In this document: positions 53,175-64,000 of the stretch, in pieces | Layout of the letters: each line of letters opens with the position of its first letter | How positions within the stretch are numbered: position 1 is the stretch's first letter | From: Setaria digitata | Taxonomy: Eukaryota > Nematoda > Chromadorea > Rhabditida > Setariidae | Length of the DNA stretch: 64,000 nucleotides | Reading direction: 5' to 3' | NCBI GenBank assembly: GCA_003640385.1 | Contig: RCAB01000123.1 | Coordinates: 1 to 64,000 of the forward strand | Notes under the pieces: model-generated | Seen by the model: the letters and a program-made list of their open reading frames with translations, nothing else | What the model was told of the DNA's origin: nothing | The model's database searches: none | Position numbers and translations under genes: made by a program

Positions 53175-55023
53175 TTATTGTTGGCGTAGCTCATCAACTT
53201 TTTTGACAATATTGACGAAGAAGTCCTGCACATCCTTGATGACCTTTTCTTTATCAATTTCTTCGTACTTCATCTTCAACATCTGAAAATATTTCATTGT
53301 ATGCATCTTGATCAATATTTCGTTGTGAAAAACACGATAAAAAAGTCCACCTGGGTACATTATGGAATGAAATCCTGTCTGGTTATAAGGTACTACATCC
53401 TTTATAAGTGTGACAGCCGTGAATTTTTACCTTCCATAATTTCATCACGTAGTTGCGTAGTATTTCGTAGTGTTTATTCATCTGACACTGGAAATCGCAT
53501 GTCTAAAACAAAGTGTTTTGAAATGGAATGTATGCAGCGAGCAGTTTGGACGTATTCAACTTAGCAAATAAGTGGAAACAGCTCTTGTGAAACAAGTATC
53601 CTCATCGCAAAGGTAGTCTGATCAAAACAAATTAAAAATGGAACTTCTATTTCACATCGTCCGCGGATAAAGTTGCTTGTGTCATGAAGTCCTTTCTTGG
53701 CAGTTACAGAAAAATGAAACTTACGTCAGTCGGTTGCTCAATATCCGGTAACCTTTGGTCTCTGGTTATAATTGATTCGGTACCTTCACAATCACTGTAC
53801 ACCTTTAAAGTCAATCAGTTGATTTTTTGGACTTCTAAGGATTTAAGATTAATGTGAAAATAATAAAGTATATAACTAACTGTTTACGAATGCAGTAGAT
53901 GCTGTTGTATTAAAGCAAGGATTAGTCAAACAACTTACCTTAATTATTTTGTATCCTTTCAGCGAGTCACAGTCGAACCGTTCATTACCTTCTACGTCAA
54001 TAGCCTAAATTCAAATTACAATTTCATCTTATCAAATTTTCAAAATAATATCTAATTAGTAAAATTTAATTTTACCATCAGATTCGGATATTTTTCCAAA
54101 ATAGTTTTCTCATCAGGGAGAGTTTTGATCGCATTATTTGTCAGTCCAATAACTGCAAAACCACGTAAACGATTTTCCGGCAGATAAAGCTGAAATCATA
54201 CCTTTTTTACTATATTCTTTGTACTTCGTTATGAACAGCAAACTAAAAAAAAAATTTCTGAAACTTTAAACATTATTGAAGAATTACTGTGGTTCGACGC
54301 CCATTATGACAGTAAATTACTTCGTCATTCGTGTCACATTGACAGCCATCCAGACAGGGAAACACATATCCTTAATTAAGTTTTTTTTTCTTTTCTTTTT
54401 TTTTTTGGTAAGAACACAATAACTAAAATCATTAGAATTATTTGGAAATCTGATGCTAGTGCAGCAGGTGCATTTATTAGGTTCAACTGCCATAGATTCT
54501 TCTACTGAAGTTAAGCCGTACAAAACTGTTCCTGTCTTGGACGTTTTTGATTTTTTTTTTTTCTTCAAAAAGTCTCTTTTGCACAGGTCTTCTGGGAATG
54601 CATAAGGCACGATACTTTTTTGACTTCACTCAAATTTGAGAAATATTACATTGATACTTGGGCCTCATTCAGATTCATGATTCTTGTTAAAAACAATGGT
54701 ATAAAGTGTCGAGTTACGAAAAACGAGGTTTAGAAAAGCATCAGATAAAACAAATCAGGCAAGGGAAGTGAAGCGTGGGTTAAGGAGAGGTAAAGGAAAC
54801 TGAAATAAACTCCTGCTGGAGTTATAACTTATTAATACATGTAATCATGAATAGATTCGCTAGCAAGATCACAGATATCATGCAAATGGAGCAAATTAAA
54901 TACCAGCGTGTGAAACTGTGCTTTTTGATGTGAAAGTGTGGTTTTTCTTTTTTAAAGCTTACCATATATTGCGGATGAAGTGGTGAAAAGATAAAATATC
55001 GCAAAAAAACGAAACTTGTTCAT
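53175..55023 (-). CDS. Small secreted LRRNT-type leucine-rich protein
   Basis: Eight minus-strand exons close in phase to about 249 residues: 55023-54963, 54591-54424, 54370-54288, 54189-54076, 54004-53939, 53802-53725, 53502-53431, 53282-53175. A signal peptide (MNKFRFFAIFYLFTTSSAIYG) is followed by a Lys/Ser-rich segment with CTCC. An LRRNT-like cysteine cap comes next: PCLDGCQCDTNDEVIYC. Degenerate leucine-rich repeats follow (LYLPENRLRGFAVIGLTNN, TILEKYPNLMAIDVEGN) with a closing FDCDSL cap. The tail is charged and helical (KMKYEEIDKEKVIKD, KVDELRQQ). The protein is therefore extracellular, with only two or three repeats. I do not recognise a named orthologue, so it is probably nematode-specific. 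The junction between exons 2 and 3 uses a 52-base intron with a weak A-rich acceptor and is the least sure. Confidence 0.72.
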
Positions 55024-55030
55024 CTGAAAA
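55024..55030 (-). promoter_or_regulatory. Probable spliced-leader acceptor abutting the start codon
   Basis: On the minus strand TTTTTTTCAG is followed immediately by the ATG at 55023, leaving no 5' UTR. A cis exon upstream is not required, so trans-splicing is the simplest reading. Confidence 0.55.
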
Positions 55031-55579
55031 AAAATTTCAGTGCAAAACAGTGGTAGAATGAAAGGAAAGAAGGATGTCATCAGATGGAATGCAAATGAAA
55101 AGCGATATCAGTGTCTGATCCGCATCTTCACCAGAAAGAAGGAGAATTTCCAGAGGTTAACTGAGGGATGAACGCTTAAGAACTGAACAGTTGCCATTTA
55201 TTCACGTGACTCACTCATTTGATCAATGAATTCTGATGAAGAATAACAGATTTGCCAATTCCTGGATCAAAGGTTAAATCCCGCGTATTGCAATTAATTT
55301 CATCGTTCACCTTCACCTACGAGAGATATTCAAGATGGAAATGATCCGCCATATGATTTCTACGAACAAAAAAAGCTTTGTGTGTTTAATTTGTCATAGT
55401 GATGAACAAAATAAATTAAGTCGGAATCTGAAATTCATTAAGTTAACATTGTCAGATGAGTGTTGCATTTTAGTCCTCACAAAAGAAATGAAAATAAGTA
55501 ACAGGAAGTATGGAGCCCCTCATACTTTAATATTTTTAAATAGAAGTTACACTTGAACTACCCTATTCCTGCAAGTTGT
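55031..55579. other. Spacer between two minus-strand genes
   Basis: About 550 bases between the 3' end of the 55580 gene and the start of the LRRNT gene. No gene seen. The same orientation and the trans-splice-like start leave a shared (operon) transcript possible but unproven. Confidence 0.45.
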
Positions 55580-56347
55580 CTAAAAAGCTTGTTTGCATGC
55601 AGCTGCACAAATGATAGCACCAACAAGTAGGAAACCAACTAAGAGCAGCTGCTCCACTACAGTGAGGTGATGCATTTGTATGCAAGTTAGCACTTCCATC
55701 AAAGCAAATACAGTAACCACGACATATATTGTAATCAGCATCAATAAGGCACAGATATGTAGGCTGATAACGACCTCTCGAACAGACCAATGCTCATTTT
55801 CCATTGGGGGTGAAAGGTTGCGAGAGATACAACGAAGAAAAAATCAAAAGCAAATGTAGAAAGCTGTTTCAATCAAAAATTGTGGGAAGGTCAAAAAGAG
55901 GAAATATACGCGACCTTTGACAAGTTACCAATAGTTAGCTGTACTGCTGGCTAGCTATTTCATAATTGTATATTTGTTTACGCCCACAAATGATTTGTTT
56001 TTTTGGTGTTAATGATAGCCGTTAATAATGATTTGCTAACTGCAAAGTACCTGTCCAAAAAGCATCTAGAAGGAATCTCAGCTAGTTAACAGTTTGTTGA
56101 TTCATCCATCCGTCTAATGCTTCCTTCCTCATGAAATGCAGACTGAGCGGTGTACAATTTTCTACACAATTTCGATTTTGCAAATACTGTTTTAGACCGA
56201 ATAACGAAGCTCTGCAATAAATCATTTTATTTTTATTTCTTAAATCGAATCGAAAATGACTGATATTATACTTGAAGATTCCTCCCAAAAAGATGTTTCC
56301 AGTTCCAGTCCCATATCGTGCTTCGACAGTACAGCGCTCTGATGCAA
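55580..56347 (-). CDS. Small membrane or cysteine-rich protein, frame uncertain
   Basis: Two exon candidates on the minus strand. 56347-56272 has acceptor ACATTTAG and donor CAA|GTATAA and encodes ASERCTVEARYGTGTGNIF. 55804-55580 is open in two frames. One, from an ATG at 55804, is very hydrophobic, with two predicted helices (ICALLMLITIYVVVTVFALM and LLLVGFLLVGAIICAA) and ends KQAF. The other reads like an extracellular cysteine-rich module, CLIDADYNICRGYCICFDG then NASPHCSG, with the T-ending codons favoured by neighbouring genes. Splicing 56272 to the acceptor TTATCAG near 55779 enters the hydrophobic frame in phase. A cysteine-rich ectodomain followed by the final helix would need a one-base shift near 55690, so an assembly indel or an unseen intron is possible. 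Family not recognised. Confidence 0.45.
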
Positions 56348-57510
56348 CTAAATGTCGAGAATTAAGCACTGTTAAATGCCCTTTCCTTTTTCCCTTTCCC
56401 GTTCCTTTTCCCTTCTCCGCTCCATTACACCTTTCATTTTCCTATCTGTCCTTTAGCCCTCGTTCACATGCTCTGTTTATGATTCCCACTAAAAAAGTCA
56501 TCAAATGAAGCAATTTCTATACAGTACATAGTTCACTCTCAAGTCTTCTTCTTCTCGAATGTTACCTTACTCTTGAGAAGTAATTCCCTTTGTCATACAT
56601 TTCTCCATTAATTCTTCTGGAAATCATCCACTTTCTAATTCCCAAATTTTTCTCCTTTTTGAAAGTCTCTCATTTCATAAAAATAATTAAAGAAATAACA
56701 AAAAACCATTGCAGAGAAGAGGAAATAGATATCGGTGCGTTAACAGAAAGCGCTAAAATCTGAATCTTCTTCATATGCATTGGCAGTGTAATTATGTCAT
56801 TATCTAAGTCTTATTAATTGGAAGTAATGTAGGTAAATGACAGATTACAGAGCGGACCGTCATACTTCAGCCAGACCTCACGACAGTTTTATACTTGGGT
56901 CACGAGGCCAATTCTCTTCGAACCATGAAATGGCAAGAATAGTTCTGCTGGAAAATAATCTCTCTTACTTAAAATAATTTAATCAAATATCACTGAAAGC
57001 TATCATGATTATCATTAATGATGGAAAAAAACTTGCTGAAGAGCCGTAACTTCAGTGGAGTTTCACCTCGCAATAATATCGTCTTGAAGCTGACATCACT
57101 AATCTCTTCTGTACATTCTTTCGGTCTTAGTCAGCAGAAAAGAAAAATGCCATTTTAATTTTATATGCAGTATATATGCTTGATCCCTTTCTGCAGATTT
57201 TTCTTCTCCCGTTCGATTACTGAATGTGGAAGTCGCGCTTTTTTTACATGCTGTTCATATTATTTCACAACACAAAGTTGCTAATAACGAGGAGATAAGT
57301 TAGAGATGTCTTCGAGTGTTAAACTTCCGGCCATCCTACGGATTTTCGGACTCTCCAAACTTTCGCTTTCTTCATTAGTTAGCATTTCCTCCAGGTAGTG
57401 CTCAGTAAGGAGAAATTTTATGAAAACGAAAGTCATCCATTCAAATTGTCTCATAGTTTCATTTTGTGTTGTTTATTTCTGGAGTTCTTTACATTTTAGT
57501 TTATTTTCAG
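56348..57510. other. Intergenic region with a pyrimidine tract
   Basis: Divergent interval upstream of both the 55580-56347 gene and the K+ channel gene. A C/T-rich block (56380-56422, repeating CCCTTTCC-like units) is the only structure seen. A TATAAAA occurs on the minus strand near 56890. No additional gene supported. Confidence 0.45.
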
Positions 57511-57521
57511 AACTGGTACCA
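57500..57521 (+). promoter_or_regulatory. Probable spliced-leader acceptor of the K2P channel gene
   Basis: TTTATTTTCAG ends at 57510 and the ATG lies at 57522, 11 bases on, with an otherwise complete N-terminus. An upstream cis exon is possible because the frame stays open through these 11 bases. Confidence 0.45.
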
Positions 57522-60500
57522 ATGACATGGAAATTAGCACGATTCACCAGTGAGCAAGAAGACGAAGGGCTGAAGGTAATCGCCATATAATTAAGAGATA
57601 AATATTATAGCTGATTGTGTGCATAAATCCCTTTTTGTATACCACATCTTATAAATACAGATTCCAGGTACTGCAGAAGTTTTGCAGAAGAAAGTACAGA
57701 GAGTCACTGACGAATGCTCTAAAAAACGCAAAAACGCACAAATTAGGACCTGTAACGACAGAAGTTCACAGCGTGAAATTCATTAACTCAGACACAAATA
57801 ATGTCACCACGGTAATATTATCTAATACTTAACATGGTAATACTGCATAGATGCTTCCTTCTTCTCCCTCTTATGCGTTAGATTAAGGAGTGAATTGTAT
57901 TTATGTATCAGCCAGATATCACAACAATTTGATACTGGATTATAAAATTCTGCACTTCATCTTCTTATTTAATGCTCTATCTAAAACTTTAGTCATACTG
58001 GCTGGTTATTGTTGTAGTAGGATAGTGAGTTTCATTTTGCTTGTTCTTCAATTACTTCATACAAAATATAAGGAGCGATAAAACGGTAGATTGTTCCTCA
58101 TCTTTTGAAGAAATGCTGGTACAAAACGCCTTGTTTGAATTAGCTTCTGAATAGTTTAAATGCATCACGAAGCAAATATCAAGCAAAAATAATGATATTT
58201 ATTGTTCAGAAATATTTATTGAAAATATCTGGAAAGTAGATTCACTTGCTTAAATTTATTAATGGTATAGATTTTAGGATCCAGTAGGTCACGATAAATG
58301 CATTATTCATAACGAAGAAACCAGTCAACCAAGTGTATACGATGTTATCGAGGAAATCTTAAATAGCCGGAGCAGGTAAGCTATATTGCTCATCTTGGAT
58401 TTATTAAACGGAATTATACCGTTCTAGATCTTTTTTCGAGAAATACTTGTCATTATCCATATCTTTCTTGCATGTAGACATACCAAAACAGCAATATTGG
58501 GGAGGTTACACTCTTTTATTGATGTGAAGATGAGATATTTTATTCGGGGATGAGATGTGAATGCATCAAAAATGTTCTAATATTAACGTGGTGCTTGACT
58601 TTGAAGATTGATGTAATGTTATTTTCAAACTTATGTAGCTTGCATATTTCAATCATTGATATTGAGCAGACCAAGTCGTCGTCATCCAATCAAATTATTT
58701 TGGTACAATCTTGAATTCAAGCTTGGCCGCTGGATAAAGTATGTATTATTATTATTACTGCTAGTTGCGTACGCACTTCTCGGTGGATTACTTGTTCATC
58801 AATTTGAAGCACCTGCTGAACGCGAGCTTAATGCTCAACTTGATGAAGTAACTTTATCACTTCTTATCTTTCCATGGATCCTTAGTGATTCATCTTCCGC
58901 TTCTTGTCATGTGCCTTCAAATTTTCACATTTACAGGAAACTATACAACGCCACAAAGCGTATGTGAGGAAAATATCAAAATTATTTATGTCGCCACACT
59001 GTCAATCAGAAGTAAAACATAGTGATGAACAAGGAAATGTCGAGGTGCGGTTCCATCACTTGAAAAAGGAATTTCCTCATATTAATTACAGAAGCTGATT
59101 GAATTACAAATTGAAGATTAACAGAATTATAGCCAAACAATGTTAACAGAGTTAACTGATGAGTGTTCCGTTTCGTCATTCTGTTACCACTGGGTCATTA
59201 GTAAGAAGGAGAAATTTCAATTGCATGTCACAAAAACGTTATTTCTTAAACTGTAATTAAATTGAAATGTGGAACATTCAATTCAGTACTGTAGATAGCA
59301 GCACTTTTAAAACAGATAACATGTAATAGAACACTTGAACTGATGCTAGAGGAGTACGACGAGCTGATCGGTATTTTGGCCTACAGGCATAATCTCTGGA
59401 GATGGGCTGATTATTGGAATGCTGTGTTCTATTGTGGCACTATTTTTACCACCATTGGTTTGTTCCTCATTTCTTTATTTATAGGAATTTTACAAAGAAC
59501 ACCAAATAATATTTATTAATCGAAAACAGTGATAAGAAATGTATAAAATATAGGGTATGGAAATATGTGGTGCCGGACCACGAAGGGACGGATTTTTACT
59601 ATTCTCTATGCTTTATTGGGTGTTCCGTATATGCTTGTGGTATTGAACGAATTTGGAAAGCTGATCCTTATGTATGTACGCAAGATTTGGCTTTTTATCC
59701 GGAAAGGTTTCAAGTGCTTCACACAAGTCATACTGAAGTAAGTCAACGACTTTGAGAAAAATGACAAAGAGAAAAGGTGCTACTTACTATTTACACCTTG
59801 TTCATAGTTAAATTACTTCAGATGGAGAACAAGAGAGTACCAAGTATCTAACGAAGCTCAAGTCAATGTGAGAAAATCCCATGAAATAGCAAAAAATGGT
59901 AGTTGTGAAAGCAAAGAAAAGGTGCGCTTCTACTTTATAATGTATTTTTTATCTAGTATGAAGTGCGCATAAAGTTAACTTGGAAGGATATTGAAGCACA
60001 GAGAATCTTTTATTATCATTCCCTCACGATCGGCTTCTCAAATCAACTTTTATCGTGGGTACATTCTCAGGAACTGTATGTCTCCATGAAGGGAACGTAG
60101 ATTCTTTTTTTCAAAAACCTCAGCTATTTCCAACGAAGAAAAGCAGTTGATATATTGCAGGATACAGTAAACATAGAGAATGATGCTTACGAAACATTCC
60201 CGGTTTACGGTGCTGTACTGATCATTGTTGTTTATATTGCAATTTGTTCATTTATCTTCCGTATTTGGGAGCATTGGGACTATTTCACTGCTTTTTACTT
60301 CTTCTTCATTTCCTTAACAACAGTCGGATTGGGTGACGAAATGCCGGATCATCCTCATTTTGCCTGCGGTATGGTTTCCTACACATTCTACAACAATTGT
60401 TAATGATGTTTGTCTTTGACCCGTCTTCCTTTACTACTTGTAGCGTGACTTGATTTATCCCTAATATAACGCGGATCTTTTTATGTTTTAGAGCCCTAAT

Positions 60501-61464
60501 TCATCAGTTTCTAGTTTCCCTTAAAAATATTATATATGACTAAGACAAAAATAAAATAATGCAAGACAGCAGAACATATTTCGTTCTCAGTGTTTTTCAT
60601 ATTTTTCATCGTTGGACTGGCTTTGGTATCAATGTGTGTATCAAGTGTACAGGTGGAATTCGAAATGAGGTTTATGAAGGCAATCAATCTGATTGATGAA
60701 TACAGCAAAGAGCGACAACGTCGAGACCGGAAGAGCTCACTTCGGATTGTCGGTAACCTTTATATTTATAATTTTTTTTTCTTCAAAAGAACATAGATGA
60801 CCTCTCTTGTGAGAACTGCTACAAAACTTTAAGTGGAATGAATGAGGACATTTCTTACGAAGGCTTTGTCATTTGGATTTACTTTTCCGCAAAAACATTA
60901 TATTTTAGGAGGACCAGTAAGATCCATCAACTCAGTCCCCGTATTGAATCCTCTGGCATTCATACCAACTGTTCCAAGTAATCCTATCAAAGAACGGTAA
61001 CTGTTTCTTGAGTTTTGTGTGCTGGCTCAAACCAGCCGAAGTCGATGGAGTTCATTTCTGTAGTTGTCAGAGGCACTTAAGCTTTTCTCTTTTTTCTATT
61101 TCCACAGCTTTTTATGTTTTACTGTCAGTACTCACTCTTCCAATCTATTTAATAAAATGAGAAGTGAAAAGCTCAATATCTGAGAGGAATAAATTCAACC
61201 ACCCTAACCACATCAATTTCTGCAATTCACATTTGACTATTTCTGCTGGGTCTTTCGAATATGTTTCGCATGCAGTGCATATATTGCTGTCATAAGTCCA
61301 CATTGCAACTATCTCTCACCTGTCATTGGTGAAATCACGGATCATAATGGTAAGAGACAAGCGATTACTGTCATATTCATGATTTCTGAAATGAGGTTTC
61401 AGATGCAGACGTACATCTTCGGCCGAATCAGAGCATAGCTTCGAGGAAATGCCTCCCCTCTTGA
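57522..61464 (+). CDS. Two-pore-domain potassium channel (TWK/K2P family)
   Basis: K2P channels are dimeric leak K+ channels of the plasma membrane, and nematodes have many (TWK). Thirteen exons close in phase to 533 residues: 57522-57575, 57668-57811, 58278-58375, 58670-58847, 58937-59044, 59316-59457, 59554-59737, 59822-59921, 60161-60368, 60591-60752, 60909-60996, 61276-61349, 61403-61464. A cytosolic N-terminus of about 118 residues precedes TM1 (WIKYVLLLLLLVAYALLGG). The extracellular cap has a likely N-glycosylation site (CNRT). Pore 1 is FYCGTIFTTIGYGN (about 232-245), TM2 ILYALLGVPYMLVVLNEFG, TM3 VYGAVLIIVVYIAICSFIF, pore 2 FISLTTVGLGD (about 386-394) and TM4 IFFIVGLALVSMC. Both selectivity filters (TIGYG, TVGLG) are intact, so it should conduct K+. 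The basic ERQRRDRK stretch after TM4 starts the C-terminal tail. Which TWK orthologue it is cannot be told by eye. Confidence 0.9.
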
Positions 61465-62432
61465 AGACCGTGTTGTGCCGAACGAGCACCCGGCTTTCCA
61501 CAAAGAAAAAACAAGAAACTGTGCCAGCACAATTATGAATTACGGCAAATGGAACAGAACCACTTGTACCACGAATTTGCATTCCACTTCCTCATTTATC
61601 ATACAACTAATTTTGTGAAGTCTTAAACTACAATTCCGAACTCATTTAAATGAACTGCTATTTGCAGTCAGATCATGTCCAGCTTTCCGAGTCTTTTGAA
61701 ACTGACCGCTCTTTTGCAAAAATAAAAAATATATTTTCTCATACTCATTTCTTTGTCCTTATATAAACGTTTTAATGTTTTTTTTTTTAACCTTATTGTT
61801 GCGAGGGAATATCCTGGTACTTAATAAGTAGTAATTCTATGTATTATTAAAGAATACTATTTCATTTTCTTATTGCTAATAACATCCAAATTTAAAAGCT
61901 TGACTGAACTAACAAAACTTCTCAGGTCACTCATTACCAGTTGAACAGCTGTCCTTCGTGTGTGTGTGTGTGTGTGTGGGATGAATATGTGTTTTGCTTG
62001 CAATAACTTAACTACAATTCGCATTTTTATCCAAGTTCTCCATTGAAAATAATGACCAGAGGAACCTGAAACATGTCGGTAATAACTGTATTTTCGACAA
62101 TATTCCATGTGGCATTCACCATGAACAGCAAATAAAGTACTGGAGAGGAACTAGTGAGAATAAGTTTCTGACAATCCATTTGAAATATAAAACCATATGC
62201 GTAGGATACAGATGTATTTCGAAAGTGATTTCAGGTGTAACTAGCATAGAAGATCGGTCATGGAATACTTATGAATAAAAACGGCTACTGGATTATACGC
62301 TTCCTCAAGTAGGATGCTTCGATTGTTGTCCTCAAACGAAACTACTGAAGGGACAGGGGAGTTTTTTCAGAGAAGGCAAAAGGTACTCTAATGTATCTTT
62401 CACAAAGGCCATTATAAGTTTCGGTTGAGTTT
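61465..62432. other. Convergent 3'-3' spacer
   Basis: Between the K+ channel and MIOS ends. It contains a short GT microsatellite (61959-61978). No gene seen. Confidence 0.55.
61959..61978 (+). repeat. (GT)n microsatellite
   Basis: About ten GT units flanked by CTTC and GGGAT. Its reverse strand reads as poly-(His-Thr), which is not coding. Confidence 0.85.
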
Positions 62433-64000
62433 TCAGCATGAATCCTCACAAAATAAACAGGTTTGTGGTAGTTCAACATTCAACCCGACAATATCACTAT
62501 CCTCTATTTTACAGTTGCATAAACAGCCACTAGCTGCGCATTCCGCATGACCATTGAACCAGTGCCAGAGATGTGCCATGTGACCACCGTGACGGCATTT
62601 CTAAATACAAAATTATGTTCCAAATTACTTTTGAAGCATTATTTTAAAAAAAAAGGACATTTGAATTGTGAAATTAGAGAGATCTCTTTTTTTACACGAT
62701 ATCATTTATTGCTGAATGACATCAACTCTTATTCCAACAAAAGAGAATATGGTTACATGATACCTGACACCAGGTGAACCAAGAAGATAAGCGGCCAAGT
62801 TCGTGACATTCTGTCTGAACATATGAACCCATGTGTCTACGACAGAGTATACACTTTGGAAGTGGCTTCAAACAATGAGAACATGCCATTTCCCGAGCCG
62901 GAATCGAAGGAGCAGCTGATGATCTAAAAATGATTGCTTACTTATTTCATTTCTCAAACTGATCAATTAACGATTATTTACAAGTTGAAAACACTCAACT
63001 GTTGAATTCCGATAACAATTAACTCAATTCTCAGCTCTCGAGTCAATTAACTGGGGAACATGCAGATCATGAACGATGAAGAGAAACCGTAAATTCAAAT
63101 TTTGAGACTTATTGGACATATTTTCTACTGAAAGTAAAACAACTTACGTAGAAGAAATGTTCAATCGTGTAGTAGGCACGAGCATTGTAGAAGATACAGA
63201 AGCAGATGACACATCCGATTTATCCAATGTAATATTTTGGGGACAAAATTGACAGCAAATTTCTGCCTGTAGATCATGTTATAAACATGTTTATAGAGGA
63301 ATAGAAAAAAAAGTGAAGGAAACAAACCTGCACCGTACTTTGATTCATTTTGGATTCAAATAGAACGGCATCCCTCCTCCATCCGAGTATACAGTCAAGA
63401 CGAGCCCTCTGCACCCACATACCCCAAGTGTTCAGCATATCGAGATAATCACACACAATAATACAACTTCGCCTCATATATTCATTTCTGAAAATAGTAA
63501 TCGACAAACTCAAGAGTAACGAAAAACTAATACGTTTATGAGTCTGAATAATGACCTACGGAGGAAAATTACAGTTCTACAAGTTCCGCTCAGATAAAAA
63601 AAAGCTGAATGATATTTACAATTCAAGGCATGATTCGTTATCCTCAGCAACCAATAACTCGAAATCACTACCGGCAACCTCTTCGGCAGAATAAGTCACA
63701 GGCCAGGATTGTTCTTTTGTAAAACATCGTCCAACTACCAAAAGAACTGTAGCTGTTTGTATGTCACCCGTGTAATCCACGTACCTACATATTACGAAAA
63801 ACCTTTTAGCAACTAACATTTTAAGATTTTACATATAAAATACAATTTCTTGTTCCCAATTTCTCATAAAACGATAGATTAACGTCCTTGCTTCCTTTCT
63901 TTCAAGTAAATATAATAAAAGTGCTCACTGAGACAATAAATCATGTGTAGCCTTTTCATATGAAATACCAATGATCAGTAAACCGGAAAGCGTCCGACAT
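62433..64000 (-). CDS. MIOS: GATOR2 subunit MIOS, C-terminal part (runs off the window)
   Basis: MIOS is a scaffold subunit of GATOR2, which opposes GATOR1 and so promotes amino-acid activation of TORC1 on lysosomes. Minus-strand exons 64000-63929 (cut), 63784-63620, 63487-63328, 63266-63148, 62923-62764 and 62600-62433 join in phase. The alpha-solenoid part shows the family pattern YVDYTGDIQTATVLLVVG and DYLDMLNTWGMWVQRARLD. The C-terminal zinc module follows: AEICCQFC, then MACSHCLKPLPKCILC, SSWFTWCQ, KCRHGGHMAHLWHWFNGHAE and CAASGCLCNC. KPLPxC, WFTWC and CRHGGH are diagnostic for MIOS among GATOR2 proteins. The protein ends about 30 residues after the last zinc ligand (LFCEDSC). The N-terminal WD40 propeller lies outside the window. 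Confidence 0.92.

Noticed and set aside
56082..56271. Continuation of a minus-strand open frame beyond the exon at 56272-56347
   Set aside because: A good donor (CAA|GTATAA) ends the exon at 56272 and the downstream part is AT-rich with no recognised motif.

Overview
The window is nuclear DNA from a nematode. Genes are split into many exons by mostly short introns. Several start codons lie directly behind a T-rich 'TTTCAG' acceptor with no upstream exon, as expected of spliced-leader trans-splicing, and the intergenic DNA is AT-rich with simple repeats. The conserved proteins are animal ones: TAF3, TMEM145/GPR180, a TIA-type RNA-binding protein, O-GlcNAcase, MTMR9, a two-pore K+ channel and MIOS. 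I cannot name the genus. A parasitic or filarial-like chromadorean is a guess from base composition and intron style. Exon boundaries below were derived by hand by matching splice sites and reading phase. Where all phases close I say so.

Layout, left to right. 16-253 (-): last exon of an unknown gene. 1065-11226 (+): TAF3, 24 exons that close in frame. 14771-15958 (+): start and cysteine-rich exons of a probable secreted protein, model incomplete. 16325-20336 (+): CAP-domain protein of the GAPR-1 type. 21776-24379 (+): TMEM145/GPR180-family seven-transmembrane protein. 24.4-30.2 kb: gene-poor. 30193-30586 (+): last exons of a peptide-type GPCR. 31632-34431 (-): TIA/TIAR-like protein with two RRMs. 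34.4-39.6 kb: gene-poor, with an AAT microsatellite. 39579-45746 (-): O-GlcNAcase. 47263-52017 (+): MTMR9 pseudophosphatase, divergent from O-GlcNAcase. 53175-55023 (-): small secreted LRRNT-type protein. 55580-56347 (-): small membrane or cysteine-rich protein with a frame conflict. 57522-61464 (+): two-pore-domain K+ channel. 62433-64000 (-): C-terminal part of MIOS, cut by the window edge.

The genes do not form one pathway. Several are housekeeping regulators: transcription (TAF3), nutrient-linked protein O-GlcNAc removal, the GATOR2 arm of amino-acid sensing (MIOS), phosphoinositide turnover (MTMR9) and RNA control (TIA-like). They are interspersed with secreted or membrane genes of lineage-specific character (CAP, LRRNT protein, cysteine-rich proteins, GPCR, K2P channel). 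I found no CRISPR array, rRNA, tRNA or intact transposon. The least familiar material is the set of small secreted or membrane genes at 14.7-16 kb and 53-56.4 kb, a divergent GPCR end at 30.2-30.6 kb, and a long perfect hairpin inside the MTMR9 gene.
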